The notes: generated by a model not told the origin, from the sequence alone. 53,068 nt of DNA from an uncultured Bacteroidales bacterium (GCA_902784475.1 CACZUX010000001.1:1-53068); one strand, 5' to 3'. Positions 8,599 to 17,714 are shown, counted from the first letter of the stretch. Numbers and translations: made by a program.

Positions 8599-9372
8599 AT
8601 GAAGATTCTTATTCTCGGTGCCGGAAAGATGGGTTCGTTTTTTGTCGACCTGCTTTCCTTCGACCACGAGTGTGCCGTCTACGAGGTGGACCCCAAGCGC
8701 ATGCGTTTTCTCTACAACACGCAGCGTTTCACCTCGATGGACGAGATCGACGCCTTCCATCCCAATCTGGTCATCAACTGTGTGACGCTCAAATACACGC
8801 TTCAGGTCTTCGACGAGGTGATCCCGCATCTTCCCGAGGACTGCATCCTCTCCGACATCTCGTCGGTGAAGACCGGTTTTCGCGAATACTACGAGAAGAC
8901 GGGTCGTCACTACTGTTCGACGCATCCCATGTTCGGTCCCACGTTTGCCAATCTCGGCGCCCTCTCTTCGGAGAACGCCATCGTCATCAACGAGGGTGAC
9001 TATCTGGGCCGTGTCTTCTTCCTCGACCTCTACCGCCGTTTGGGGCTCAATGTTCACGAATACAGCTTTGAGGAGCACGATGAGGCTATGGCCTACAGCC
9101 TTTCCGTGCCTTTTGTGAGCACCTTCGTCTTCTCCGCCGTGATGAAGCGTCAGGACGCTCCCGGCACCACCTTCAAGCGTCATCTCAACATTGCCAAAGG
9201 CGTGCTCTCGGAGGACGACACGCTTCTGCGTGAAATCCTCTTCAACCCCCGCACCAAGCACCATGTGGAGCAGATACGCTCTGAGCTCAAAGAACTCATC
9301 GGCCTCATCGACAACCGCGACGAGGAGGGCTTGGGGGCCTATCTCACCAGGATACGCAAAAATATCAGCTGA
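8599..9372 (+). CDS. tyrA: Prephenate dehydrogenase
   Basis: 257 residues from ATG 8599, 11 bp after the previous stop. The N-terminus has the Rossmann NAD(P) motif GAGKMGS (8-14); HPMFGPT and the helical C-terminal dimerisation domain follow. It oxidises and decarboxylates prephenate to 4-hydroxyphenylpyruvate for tyrosine synthesis. No ACT domain is attached, and the length is normal for Bacteroidetes TyrA. It is the last gene of the phe/tyr operon; its stop overlaps the end of the convergent nucleosidase gene by 8 bp, and no terminator is visible between them. Confidence 0.93.
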   Translation: MKILILGAGKMGSFFVDLLSFDHECAVYEVDPKRMRFLYNTQRFTSMDEIDAFHPNLVINCVTLKYTLQVFDEVIPHLPEDCILSDISSVKTGFREYYEKTGRHYCSTHPMFGPTFANLGALSSENAIVINEGDYLGRVFFLDLYRRLGLNVHEYSFEEHDEAMAYSLSVPFVSTFVFSAVMKRQDAPGTTFKRHLNIAKGVLSEDDTLLREILFNPRTKHHVEQIRSELKELIGLIDNRDEEGLGAYLTRIRKNIS

Positions 9373-10069
9373 GCAACAGCTCTACGGCTTTTCTGTTAAC
9401 CTCCGCCAGACGCTCCGACGCCAGGTGGAGGTTTTTCAGAAATGCCTCCAGGGTGGGGGCACTGTCGTCGCAGAGATCGGTCACGCTCTTGACGAGCATC
9501 ACGGGCACGCCCGTCAGCGAGCAGACAAAAGCCACTGCGGCGCCCTCCATGTCCTTCAGCTCTCCGCCTTCGCGCTCGATGATGACTTCGTCGCAGGGCT
9601 GCAGGTCGAGGCTCGAGCCGGTGGTCACTTTCCCGGTTTCCAAAGCCAGCTTTTCAGCCAGTTCCATGCTGCCTTCCCACACGGGGTAGTTGCCCAGCCC
9701 CTGAGTGTCCCAGTCGTCGTCGCCGGGCACGCGCCGGTCGTGAAACATCACGCTGTCAGCCACATACACTTTGCCGATGTCGGCGCCTTTGCGGGCCCAC
9801 GCGCCGCAGGTGCCGCTGTTCACCACGAGGTCTGGATGCAGCTTTTCCACGGCGGCCAGTGTGGCCACTGAGGCCGCTTCGCAGCCCACGAGGTCGCGCT
9901 CGTGCTGTCGCCCAAGGGTGACGATACTCAGTTTTTTTCCGGCTTTCGGCTCGGCCTGATAGAGGCGGCAGGGCAGGGGAGCGAACGCGCCTTCCTGCTC
10001 CTTCACGTTGAAGGCGTCGATAAACGGCTGCGCCTCAGCCTGCATGGCAATAATGTAACAAATATGCAT
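9365..10069 (-). CDS. MTA/SAH nucleosidase-like phosphorylase superfamily protein (plant-type motifs)
   Basis: 234 residues. The order VVNSGTCGAWARKGADIG, HDRRVP, TGSSLDLQP, KDMEGAAVAFV and VKSVTDLCDD...PTLEAFLKNL matches the PNP/UDP family and is closer to my memory of plant 5'-methylthioadenosine nucleosidases than to E. coli MtnN. The ME in KDMEGAA would bind the ribose and the Asp of VTDL would protonate the purine N7. It is expected to recycle methylthioadenosine or S-adenosylhomocysteine; futalosine hydrolase is an alternative. The ATG at 10069 starts MHICYII, with no signal peptide. A weak -7-like TACCTTCG is at 10091-10098. Confidence 0.75.
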   Translation of the reverse strand: MHICYIIAMQAEAQPFIDAFNVKEQEGAFAPLPCRLYQAEPKAGKKLSIVTLGRQHERDLVGCEAASVATLAAVEKLHPDLVVNSGTCGAWARKGADIGKVYVADSVMFHDRRVPGDDDWDTQGLGNYPVWEGSMELAEKLALETGKVTTGSSLDLQPCDEVIIEREGGELKDMEGAAVAFVCSLTGVPVMLVKSVTDLCDDSAPTLEAFLKNLHLASERLAEVNRKAVELLLS

Positions 10070-10141
10070 GTCCTGTTTCCAATTACGCTGCGAAGGTAAT
10101 ATTTTTTGGTTTAACGGACAAAATTTTTGATATTTTTTTTG

Positions 10142-10149
10142 TAATTTTG
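10142..10149 (+). promoter_or_regulatory. Promoter -7 box (TAATTTTG)
   Basis: TAATTTTG fits TAnnTTTG and ends 10 bp before the ATG at 10160, so the transcript leader would be very short. Confidence 0.6.
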
Positions 10150-10159
10150 TGCCCGAATA

Positions 10160-11551
10160 ATGCACAATGTTAATATCATCGTGGAATATTTCATCAACAC
10201 TCTGACTGCTGCCTGGTATCTGGCTGCGGTCGTTGCGCCTTATCTTCTCTTGGGTTTCGTCATTGACGGCATTCTCCATGTCATATTTCCTTCCGGCGTG
10301 AGCTTCAAGCGTTTTGCTCATCCCGGCCTGAAGAATGTCATCCGCGCTGCCGTTCACGGTCTGATGCGCCCCGAGAGTTCGGGGCGTTCCGTCGGCGCTG
10401 CCATCGATTTGCGTCGCGGCGGTGCTTCCAAGGGTGCCAGCATTTCCTTCCTGATTTCCTCCGCGCAGTCGGGTCCCGACGGTTTCCTGGCAGCCTGGTC
10501 TATGATCAGTTTTCCCTTTGCCTTCATCCGTGTCGTGATCGCCTTTATCACGGCAATTTTCGCCGGCCTTCTCGTCACCACTTCTCCCGACGAGCAGGAG
10601 CATAAGTCGCACCATCGCCGCCGTATGTTCCACAGCGGAGAGATTGCAGAGGTTCCCTCTTCGCCTTCTTTCCTGAAGAATCTACATAAGACTCTCTTTT
10701 ATGGCTTTATACGCATGCCCCGCTACGTGGGTCTCTGGCTTCTGGTCGGTCTCTTCCTGGGCGCCGTCATCTTGGTCTTTGTGCCTTTCCAGGGCGACTC
10801 CGTGCTGTCCAATCTTCTGGCGCTCGTCCTGATTCCCGTCGTGCACGTTTGTGCCACAGGCAGTGTGCCCATTGCTGCAGCTTTGCTCATGAAGGGCATC
10901 ACCCCCGGTGCCGTTCTGGTGTTCCTCATGCTGGGCACGGCAATCAACCTGCGCGGACTGAATCTGTTGAGCGGCGCTTTCGGTTGGCGCATTCTCCTGA
11001 TTTATCTGGGGAGCATCTTCACCTGCAGCATCTTTTCGGGCTTCCTGACGGACACCAAGTTGCCCCGCGGCCTTTTTCTGCCTCATCTGCCTGATTTCCA
11101 TGCCGGTGCGATGGGTACTGTGTCGCCCCTAGCCACGCCCTGCATCCTGCTGTTAGCAGTGCTCGCCGTTGTGGGTTACGTAATGCACTGGCTCCATCTG
11201 CGCCGTTACGCCGGCAAACACTCTGAAGATCAGTCGTCCCAGTATGTTCCCGGCAAGGAGTATTACGTCAGCCAGCGCGACGCCAGCGGCGTGCTGCAGA
11301 CGCGCCGTGCCGTCTCCGTGACGATGCTCTTCAGCGTGGATGACCTGCCCAGTCAGGACGCTGCGAGCGTGCTCGGCAGCTCCATCCGCCACATGGAGGG
11401 CATTGAGGACTGCGAGGTCTCCTTCCGCCGCCGTCAGGCTCTTGTGCGCGGCGTGAATCTCTCGCCCGACTATATTGTCGAGGCTGTGGCCGAAGCCGGT
11501 TTCACGGCCAAGTTTATACGTGAAATTAATCCCGACGAATTGAAAAAATGA
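10160..11551 (+). CDS. DUF318/SO_0444-type metal permease with degenerate metal motifs
   Basis: 463 residues, polytopic. APYLLLGFVIDGILHV, LRRGGASKGASISFLIS and the second half (LPRGLFLPH) place it in the ArsP_1/SO_0444 permease family, usually linked to Cu, Zn or As efflux. In relatives I recall the segment before LRR as PLCSCGVxP with a Cys-x-Cys; here the aligned residues (PESSGRSVG, about 74-82) have no cysteine. The C-terminal 70 residues have the beta-alpha layout of a heavy-metal-associated (HMA) domain, but the usual GMxCxxC is replaced by FSVDDLPSQDA. So both cysteine metal sites appear lost and the cargo is uncertain. The stop overlaps the next gene by 4 bp (ATGA). Confidence 0.7.
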   Translation: MHNVNIIVEYFINTLTAAWYLAAVVAPYLLLGFVIDGILHVIFPSGVSFKRFAHPGLKNVIRAAVHGLMRPESSGRSVGAAIDLRRGGASKGASISFLISSAQSGPDGFLAAWSMISFPFAFIRVVIAFITAIFAGLLVTTSPDEQEHKSHHRRRMFHSGEIAEVPSSPSFLKNLHKTLFYGFIRMPRYVGLWLLVGLFLGAVILVFVPFQGDSVLSNLLALVLIPVVHVCATGSVPIAAALLMKGITPGAVLVFLMLGTAINLRGLNLLSGAFGWRILLIYLGSIFTCSIFSGFLTDTKLPRGLFLPHLPDFHAGAMGTVSPLATPCILLLAVLAVVGYVMHWLHLRRYAGKHSEDQSSQYVPGKEYYVSQRDASGVLQTRRAVSVTMLFSVDDLPSQDAASVLGSSIRHMEGIEDCEVSFRRRQALVRGVNLSPDYIVEAVAEAGFTAKFIREINPDELKK

Positions 11552-12870
11552 TACAGACACTCAGTGATATCCTGTGGGGATGGCCCATGGTCATTCTCCT
11601 GCTCGGAACGCACATCTGGCTTACCGTCCGCCTGAAGTTTCCCCAGCGCCACATCTTCCGCGCCATCCGTCTCTCCGTCACTTCCGAGAAGGGCGCCTCG
11701 GGCGATGTCTCCCAGTTCGGAGCTTTGGCCACGGCCCTGGCGGCGACCATCGGCACCGGCAACATCATCGGCGTGGCGACGGCCATTTCCCTCGGCGGTC
11801 CCGGAGCCGTCTTCTGGTGTTGGATCTCGGGCGTTTTCGGCATTGCCACCAAATATGCCGAGTCGCTCTTGGCCGTGCACTACCGTGTCAAGACCCGCGA
11901 CGGTCACATGGTGGGCGGTCCCATGTATGTGCTCCACCGCGGCCTCGGGCTCAAGTGGCTGGGTGTGCTTTTTGCCGCCCTCGCCGTTTTCGCTTCTTTC
12001 GGCATCGGCAGCATGGTGCAGTGCAACGCCATCGCCGTGCTCTGTCACGAGTCCTATCCCGTTTCGACGGAGCTGGTGTCTTCTCTCGTGGCTTTCTTTG
12101 TGGCGCTTGTGGTGCTGTTCGGCGTGAAGGGTATCGCCCGTGTCTGCATGGCGCTGGTGCCGTTCATGGCCGTGCTCTATGTCATGGGTTGTGTCTGGAT
12201 TCTGATTCTCAACGGTCACTATGTGTGGGACGCCTTGCTGATGATCGTTGAGAGCGCTTTCACGCCCGAGGCTGCCGGCGGCGGCTTTGTCGGGGTGTCG
12301 ATGATTCTCTCCATCCGCTACGGTGTGGCCCGCGGCCTTTTCTCCAACGAGAGCGGCATGGGCTCCGCGCCCATCGTGGCTGCTGCGGCTCAGACCAAGT
12401 CTCCCGTGCGTCAGGCTCTGGTTTCTTCCACGGGCACGTTTTGGGACACGGTCGTCGTGTGTCTGCTCACGGGTATGGTCATCGTCTCTTCCGTGCTGGC
12501 TCATCAAGGCATCACCTTCGCCAACGGCGCCACGCTCACGAAACACGCTTTTGCCACCATTCCCGTCATCGGTACGCCGCTGCTGACGTTCGGCATCATC
12601 ACCTTTGCCTTCTCCACCATCCTCGGATGGTCTTACTACGGCGAGAAGTGTGTCGAGTATCTCGGCGGAAGCCGTTTCAGCCGCTATGTCATCTGGATCT
12701 ACCGTGTGCTGTTCATCCTCATGGTGTTTATCGGCGGCACGCGCCAGCTCGACGCCGTCTGGAGTTTCTCCGATCTGGCCAACGGCCTCATGGCGATCCC
12801 CAACCTCATTTCCCTGCTCCTCCTGACGGGCGTCATTGCCCGTGAGTCCCGACGGGGCGGGGTGCTCTGA
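11548..12870 (+). CDS. Sodium:alanine/glycine symporter, AGCS family
   Basis: 440 residues with about 10-11 membrane helices. Family signatures include GDVSQFGALATALAATIGTGNIIGV (start only quoted in part), GGPGAVFWCWISG, and GLFSNESGMGSAPI. It imports small neutral amino acids with Na+, which fits a cell with two respiratory Na+ pumps (NQR and Rnf). It is translationally coupled to the preceding permease by an ATGA overlap. Its stop directly abuts the stop of the convergent PAP2 gene with no spacer. Confidence 0.92.
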   Translation: MIQTLSDILWGWPMVILLLGTHIWLTVRLKFPQRHIFRAIRLSVTSEKGASGDVSQFGALATALAATIGTGNIIGVATAISLGGPGAVFWCWISGVFGIATKYAESLLAVHYRVKTRDGHMVGGPMYVLHRGLGLKWLGVLFAALAVFASFGIGSMVQCNAIAVLCHESYPVSTELVSSLVAFFVALVVLFGVKGIARVCMALVPFMAVLYVMGCVWILILNGHYVWDALLMIVESAFTPEAAGGGFVGVSMILSIRYGVARGLFSNESGMGSAPIVAAAAQTKSPVRQALVSSTGTFWDTVVVCLLTGMVIVSSVLAHQGITFANGATLTKHAFATIPVIGTPLLTFGIITFAFSTILGWSYYGEKCVEYLGGSRFSRYVIWIYRVLFILMVFIGGTRQLDAVWSFSDLANGLMAIPNLISLLLLTGVIARESRRGGVL

Positions 12871-13617
12871 TCAGTTTTCGTACACCGTGTTGCAGATGCG
12901 GTGGAGCCGCACGCCCTTGGCTTTGTAGGTCTTGCGGTTGTTGAAGATGGCGTCCGAGGCCCAGTAGCCCAGCTCTGCCGTGAGTATGCCGATGGCGGCG
13001 CCCACGACGACGTCGCTCAGATAGTGTTTGTTGTTGAGCACGCGCATCATGCCCACGCCCGTGGCCACCGTGTAGCCCGCTATGGGGATCCACACGGAGC
13101 GGTGTCCGTATTCGTGTGCCAGCAGTGTGGCGCCCATGAAGGCCGTGGCGGTGTGTCCCGAGGGGAAGCTGCCGCTGCCGCCGTTGGGCCGGTCGCGGTC
13201 GATGCCGTATTTCATGCCGTTGACCACGGCGGCCATCATGGCGGCGGCCATGGCGTCGGCCACGAGGGCGTTCCATCGGTTCTTCGAGCGCCCCTCCATG
13301 CCTCCGAGCACCATCGCCACCTGTGTGGCCACGGGCAGATATTGCACGTAGTCGTCCACGCGGCAGTTGATGCCGTCGTTGTCCCAACGCTCAACTACGG
13401 CGTCGCGTGTGGCGTGATCGGCGGGCATCAGGGCGAAGCCCACGGCGGCCACGGGCACGGCCAGATTGAAGCTGTGCCAGGCGCGGTTGGCGTTCCAGCT
13501 CACGGGCTTCATGACTTTTGCGGCCTCCATCTGTTTGATGTTGAGGCTGTCCACCTGCGCCGTCGTTTCGGAGAGGACGCACAACGTTGCGAGAATATAG
13601 ACAAAAATGCGTTTCAC
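12871..13617 (-). CDS. PAP2-family membrane or secreted phosphatase
   Basis: 248 residues from a GTG at 13617. A signal peptide (KRIFVYILATLCVLSETTAQ) leads to a PAP2 domain with all three parts of the active site: KYGIDRDRP (K-x6-RP), SFPSGHTATAF, and R-x6-H-x3-D in RVLNNKHYLSDV. It would remove phosphate from lipid phosphates such as undecaprenyl or phosphatidylglycerol phosphate, in the periplasm. The frame continues upstream to an ATG at 13659, but that stretch contains the promoter -7 box, so the GTG is the more likely start. Confidence 0.88.
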   Translation of the reverse strand: MKRIFVYILATLCVLSETTAQVDSLNIKQMEAAKVMKPVSWNANRAWHSFNLAVPVAAVGFALMPADHATRDAVVERWDNDGINCRVDDYVQYLPVATQVAMVLGGMEGRSKNRWNALVADAMAAAMMAAVVNGMKYGIDRDRPNGGSGSFPSGHTATAFMGATLLAHEYGHRSVWIPIAGYTVATGVGMMRVLNNKHYLSDVVVGAAIGILTAELGYWASDAIFNNRKTYKAKGVRLHRICNTVYEN

Positions 13618-13622
13618 GGCCG

Positions 13623-13630
13623 CAAAGTTA
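13623..13630 (-). promoter_or_regulatory. Promoter -7 box (TAACTTTG) of the PAP2 gene
   Basis: On the minus strand TAACTTTG ends only 5 nt before the GTG start at 13617, so the mRNA would begin at or within a couple of bases of the start codon (near-leaderless). Confidence 0.65.
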
Positions 13631-13643
13631 CGAAAAAAACATG

Positions 13644-13678
13644 AATTTTCAATTTTCAATCTTCAATTTTCAATTTTA
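13644..13678. repeat. Heptamer array: five AATTTTC-type units
   Basis: Five consecutive 7-bp units (AATTTTC, AATTTTC, AATCTTC, AATTTTC, AATTTTA). On the minus strand each unit carries a TGA. The array fills the space between the divergent PAP2 and CotH promoters. Confidence 0.9.
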
Positions 13679-13683
13679 TTCAG

Positions 13684-13691
13684 TATCTTTG
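13684..13691 (+). promoter_or_regulatory. Promoter -7 box (TATCTTTG) of the CotH gene
   Basis: TATCTTTG matches TAnnTTTG. It lies 20 bp before the ATG at 13711 and 6 bp after a heptamer array, so the -33 region is inside the array. Confidence 0.7.
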
Positions 13692-13710
13692 CCCCGTCAA
13701 AGTGTGTAAT

Positions 13711-15735
13711 ATGGGGTTCAGACGCGGCCTTTTACTCTTTTTCCTTGCGGCGCTCCTTCTGGTGCCGGCGACGCTCTGTGCGCAATACAGGCGTCTGACG
13801 AATCTCCCGGCCCTCTACCTCACCACCTTCGACGGCGGCGGCATCCAGAGCAAGACGGACTACAAGTATTGCCGCATGCGCTATGTGGACGAGACGGACG
13901 TCTTGACCTTCTACGACTCGGTTTCCGTGCGCGGTCGCGGCAACTCCACGTGGGGTCTTGCCAAGAAGCCCTACCGCTTCAAATTTTTGAATAAGGAGAA
14001 GTTCCTGGGCAAGGGCTACGCCAACGCCAAGAAGTGGACGCTCCTGGCCAATGCCGGCGACAAGACGCTGATACGCAATGCTTTGACCTCTGAGATGGGT
14101 CTCTTCTGTGCCGCCCTTCGAGGGCCTTCCGAGCCCAAGTCGCTGCCCTTCAATCCCGCGGTGCGTTTTGTCGATTTCACGCTCAACGGCGTCTATCAGG
14201 GCACCTACCAGATCAGCGACCAGGTGGAGGTGCGTCCCCACCGTGTGAACATCACGGAGCAGGCGGTGCCTCTGGCCCCCGGCGACGACATCTCGGGCGG
14301 CTATCTTCTGGAGACGGACGGCTTCATGGACGGCAACAGCTTCCGCACCGCCATATACGACGCGCCCGTGCGCATCCATTATCCTGACGATGAGGACATT
14401 CTCGCGCGCCAGACCGCCTACGTCAAGCAGTATATCGCTCGCTTCGAGAGTGCCCTCTCCTCGTCCTCTTTCACCGATCCCGAGACGGGCTACAGGGCTT
14501 TTGTCGATACGGCCTCGCTCGTCGACTGGTACATCTGCACGGAGCTGACGGCCAATGTTGACGGTTTCTACAGTACCTATTTCTATAAAGAGTGCGGCGA
14601 CGACCGCCTCTTCTTCGGTCCTTTGTGGGACTACGACATCGCCTACAACAACGACTGGCGCTATTCCTCCACCTTGCGTCTGCTCATGTCGGACGAGGCC
14701 TACAGCGGCTCTAAGGCGTGGATTCAGCGCATGTGGCAGGACCCCTGGTTCCAGCGGCGCGTCTGCGACCGCTATGAGGAGCTTCTCGGGGCCGGCATCG
14801 AGGACTTTCTTCTGGCCAAGACGGACAGCCTCGCCGTTCTGCTCTCGGCCTCGCAGGCGCTCAACTATCAGAAGTGGGGCATTGACGTGCGCATGTACCA
14901 CGAGCTGGTTCTTTATTCCAGCTACAGCAGTTATGTCGCCGACCTCAAGTCCTTCATCCGCACGCGTTGCGCCTTCCTCAGCGAGGCCTTCGAGGGACGC
15001 CGTCCGCCCGAGCCTTTTGTGCCGGAGGACTGTTACTACCGCATCCTGGGCAGCGCCACCGGGATTCCCGTCGGCCTCTCGGGCACGGCCGTCGTACAGC
15101 TGACGCCCGCCACTGTCGATGAGAGCCGCTTCTGGGAGATGCAACCGCTTCCCGACGGCCGTTTCTTCCTCGTCAACGCCGCCACTTCGCTGGCGCTCAC
15201 GGACCCCACTCAAGGGGAGACGACGCCCACGACCAATGTGGGCACGCCGCTTGCGGTCGCCGCGCCCGACGCCGACGATCCCCGCCAGCAGTGGGAGATT
15301 GTGCCGCAGGGCAGGGAGGGGCGCTTCAACCTGCTCAACGTCCACACGCAGCACATCGCCAATCTCAGCGGCGGCAGCTATGCCGAGGGCACGCCGCTTC
15401 TGAGCTACACCAACGACGGCCGCAACGCCACCAGCTCCAACCGCCTCTTCCTCCTGGAGCCCGACCGCGACCGGCCGCTTTCCGTCGCTTCGCCCCGTGC
15501 CTCGGAGTCTGCGGACTACGCTTTGGCCTACGACCCCTTCACCTGCGAGCTGCATTTCGGGGCCGACGATGCGGCCGCTCTGGGCTTCACGGCGCGCGTC
15601 TTCGACCTCTCGGGCCGTCCCGTCGGCAGTTTCCGTTCGGACGAGAGATTTTCGATGGCTTCGATGCCCGCCGGCGTCTATGTCGTTGTGTGGCAGCACG
15701 GGGGCCGTACGCACTCCGTCAAGTTCGGCAGATAA
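13711..15735 (+). CDS. Secreted CotH-family protein with ricin-like domain and type IX-like tail
   Basis: 674 residues from ATG 13711; a GTG at 13702 in the same frame is the alternative, but it is only 10 nt after the -7 box. A signal peptide ends at ATLCAQ. Residues about 30-430 are a CotH kinase domain (SVRGRGNSTWGLAKKPYRFKF, NGVYQGTYQISDQVEV, GGYLLETDGF, GPLWDYDIAYNND). CotH proteins are atypical secreted kinases. Residues about 440-600 look like a ricin-type beta-trefoil (QQWEIVPQG, NLLNVHTQ), suggesting carbohydrate binding. The end (RVFDLSGRPVGSF...MPAGVYVVVW) resembles type A sorting domains of the type IX secretion system. Target unknown. Confidence 0.85.
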   Translation: MGFRRGLLLFFLAALLLVPATLCAQYRRLTNLPALYLTTFDGGGIQSKTDYKYCRMRYVDETDVLTFYDSVSVRGRGNSTWGLAKKPYRFKFLNKEKFLGKGYANAKKWTLLANAGDKTLIRNALTSEMGLFCAALRGPSEPKSLPFNPAVRFVDFTLNGVYQGTYQISDQVEVRPHRVNITEQAVPLAPGDDISGGYLLETDGFMDGNSFRTAIYDAPVRIHYPDDEDILARQTAYVKQYIARFESALSSSSFTDPETGYRAFVDTASLVDWYICTELTANVDGFYSTYFYKECGDDRLFFGPLWDYDIAYNNDWRYSSTLRLLMSDEAYSGSKAWIQRMWQDPWFQRRVCDRYEELLGAGIEDFLLAKTDSLAVLLSASQALNYQKWGIDVRMYHELVLYSSYSSYVADLKSFIRTRCAFLSEAFEGRRPPEPFVPEDCYYRILGSATGIPVGLSGTAVVQLTPATVDESRFWEMQPLPDGRFFLVNAATSLALTDPTQGETTPTTNVGTPLAVAAPDADDPRQQWEIVPQGREGRFNLLNVHTQHIANLSGGSYAEGTPLLSYTNDGRNATSSNRLFLLEPDRDRPLSVASPRASESADYALAYDPFTCELHFGADDAAALGFTARVFDLSGRPVGSFRSDERFSMASMPAGVYVVVWQHGGRTHSVKFGR

Positions 15736-15808
15736 GCCGCCGCGAGCAAAATCCCCCGCTTGGGTCACAAAGATGCCGCCAAAGGGCCGGAAATAATAAA
15801 TTATTTCG

Positions 15809-15816
15809 TACCTTTG
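15809..15816 (+). promoter_or_regulatory. Promoter -7 box (TACCTTTG) of yidC
   Basis: TACCTTTG matches TAnnTTTG, 41 bp before the yidC ATG, in a 122-bp spacer after the CotH stop. Confidence 0.6.
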
Positions 15817-15857
15817 TCCGCCGAATTGTGTAACATCTTTAGAAAACAAAGTATATT

Positions 15858-17714
15858 ATGGATAAAAACACCGTTACCGGATTCATTCTCATCGCCCTGG
15901 TGCTCATCGGCTTCTCCTGGTACAGCCAGCCCTCTGCCGAGCAGGCCGCCGAGTTGGCCCGCCAGCAGGACTCCATCGCTCAGGTCGAGGAGCAGGTGCG
16001 CCGCGCTCAGGCCGAGGCCGAAGAGGCCCGTGCCGCACAGGTTGCCGCTGCCGCTGCCGCTGATTCCAGCGCGCTCTTCTTCGACCAGCGCGCCGCAGAG
16101 GGCCGTCGCCTCGTGCTCTCCAACGGCCTCATGGAACTGATGCTCAACACGAAGGGCGGCGCCGTCGAGGGTGCCCGCCTTCTGGGCTACAAGGACCTTC
16201 AGGGCCGCCCCATCTCCATCCTGCGCCCCGACAGCAGCGAGCTCTCCTTCCTGCTTTCGGGCAAGGGCGAGAACATCGACACGAAGCAGTACACCTTCCG
16301 CGTCTTGGGCAACACGGGTCGCGCCGCCACGATGCGTCTGGGCTCCGAGGAGCGCCATCTCGACATTCACTACGAGCTCTTGCCCGAGAGCTATATGGTC
16401 AACATCACGCTCTCTTCCCGCGGTCTCTCGCCGCTGCTGCAGCCGGGCTCCGACAAGCTCTTCATCCAGTGGCACAGCATGGCCGCGCAGCAGGAGAAGG
16501 GTTTCGACTTCGAGCAGCGCTACGCTTCGCTCACCTTCCGCGAGACCGACGGCGACACCGACTACCTCAACGAGACGAAGGAGAAGACCGAGTCGCCCGA
16601 CGAGCCTCTGGCGTGGGTGGCTTTCAAAAACCAGTTCTTCTCCAGCGTGCTCCTCACGCCCGACGGCTTCAGTGAGGCCACGCTGCACTCCGCGCCCCAG
16701 GAGAAGGGCACGGGCAACCTCAAGCAATACGACGCCGCTCTTTGCGTACCCTTCGACGGCAGCGGGGCGGGGCAGACGCGCCTGCAGATGTACGTGGGTC
16801 CCAACGACTTCCACATCCTCAAGGCCCACAACAAGCTGGCCCTCACCGGAGAGTCTCCCGAGCTGGAGGACCTCGTCTATCTGGGCTGGCCGCTCTTCAA
16901 GTGGGTCAACCGCTGGATCATCATGCCGCTCTTCTACTGGCTCACCTCGTGGGGTCTGTCGATGGGTGTGGTGCTGCTCCTCCTGACCGTCATCGTCAAG
17001 ATTCTGGTCTATCCCACCACGAAGAAGAGCTACCTCTCTTCGGCCAAGATGCGTGTGCTCAAGCCCGAGATTGACAAGCTCTCCGAGAAGTATCCCCGCC
17101 AGGAGGACGCCATGAAGAAGCAGCAGGAGATGATGCAGCTCTATTCGCAGTACGGCGTCTCGCCCATGGGCGGCTGTCTGCCGATGCTCATCCAGATGCC
17201 CATCTGGATTGCGCTCTTCAACTTTGTGCCCAACTGCATCCAGCTGCGCGGCGAGCGTTTCCTCTGGGCCGACGACCTTTCGAGCTACGACGAGCTCCTC
17301 CACTGGAACACCGACCTCTGGCTCATCGGCGACCACCTCTCCATCTTCTGCCTGCTCTTCTGCTTGACGAACATCGTCAACACGTGGATCTCCATGCGCC
17401 AGCAGCAGCACTCGATGTCGGGCGATCAGGCCCAGCAGATGAAGATGATGCAGTACATGATGTACATCATGCCGCTGATGTTCTTCTTCATCTTCAACAA
17501 CTACTCCAGCGGCCTCTGCTACTACTACTTCCTCTCCGGTCTGACGAGCATCCTCATCATGTGGTACCTGCGCAAGACGACCGACGACGCCAAGCTTCTG
17601 GCCAAGCTCAAGGCCTACCGCGACCAGCATAAGAACGACCCCAAGCGTCTCAGCGGCATGGCTGCCCGCCTCGAAGCCCTGCAAAAAATGGCGGAAGAAC
17701 AGAAGAAGAAGTGA
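15858..17714 (+). CDS. yidC: Membrane protein insertase YidC
   Basis: 618 residues. The N-terminal membrane helix (about 5-22) is followed by an Ala/Glu-rich coiled segment (30-70), the large periplasmic beta domain (about 75-345) and the conserved insertase core of five helices. Core signatures are VKILVYPTTKKSYLSSAKM, YGVSPMGGCLPMLIQMPIWIALF and LMFFFIFNNYSSGLCYYYF. The C-terminus is basic, ending in EEQKKK. It inserts membrane proteins with or without the Sec translocon. The stop overlaps the GTG start of the MFS gene by 4 bp. Confidence 0.97.
   Translation: MDKNTVTGFILIALVLIGFSWYSQPSAEQAAELARQQDSIAQVEEQVRRAQAEAEEARAAQVAAAAAADSSALFFDQRAAEGRRLVLSNGLMELMLNTKGGAVEGARLLGYKDLQGRPISILRPDSSELSFLLSGKGENIDTKQYTFRVLGNTGRAATMRLGSEERHLDIHYELLPESYMVNITLSSRGLSPLLQPGSDKLFIQWHSMAAQQEKGFDFEQRYASLTFRETDGDTDYLNETKEKTESPDEPLAWVAFKNQFFSSVLLTPDGFSEATLHSAPQEKGTGNLKQYDAALCVPFDGSGAGQTRLQMYVGPNDFHILKAHNKLALTGESPELEDLVYLGWPLFKWVNRWIIMPLFYWLTSWGLSMGVVLLLLTVIVKILVYPTTKKSYLSSAKMRVLKPEIDKLSEKYPRQEDAMKKQQEMMQLYSQYGVSPMGGCLPMLIQMPIWIALFNFVPNCIQLRGERFLWADDLSSYDELLHWNTDLWLIGDHLSIFCLLFCLTNIVNTWISMRQQQHSMSGDQAQQMKMMQYMMYIMPLMFFFIFNNYSSGLCYYYFLSGLTSILIMWYLRKTTDDAKLLAKLKAYRDQHKNDPKRLSGMAARLEALQKMAEEQKKK

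Noticed and set aside
13618-13659. ATG start at 13659 for the PAP2 protein
   Set aside because: The added 14 codons contain the -7 promoter box and break the signal-peptide pattern, so the GTG at 13617 is preferred.
15801-17684. Open frame of 627 codons opposite yidC
   Set aside because: Antisense shadow of yidC, with Glu/Val/Leu-rich low-complexity translation and no recognisable domain.
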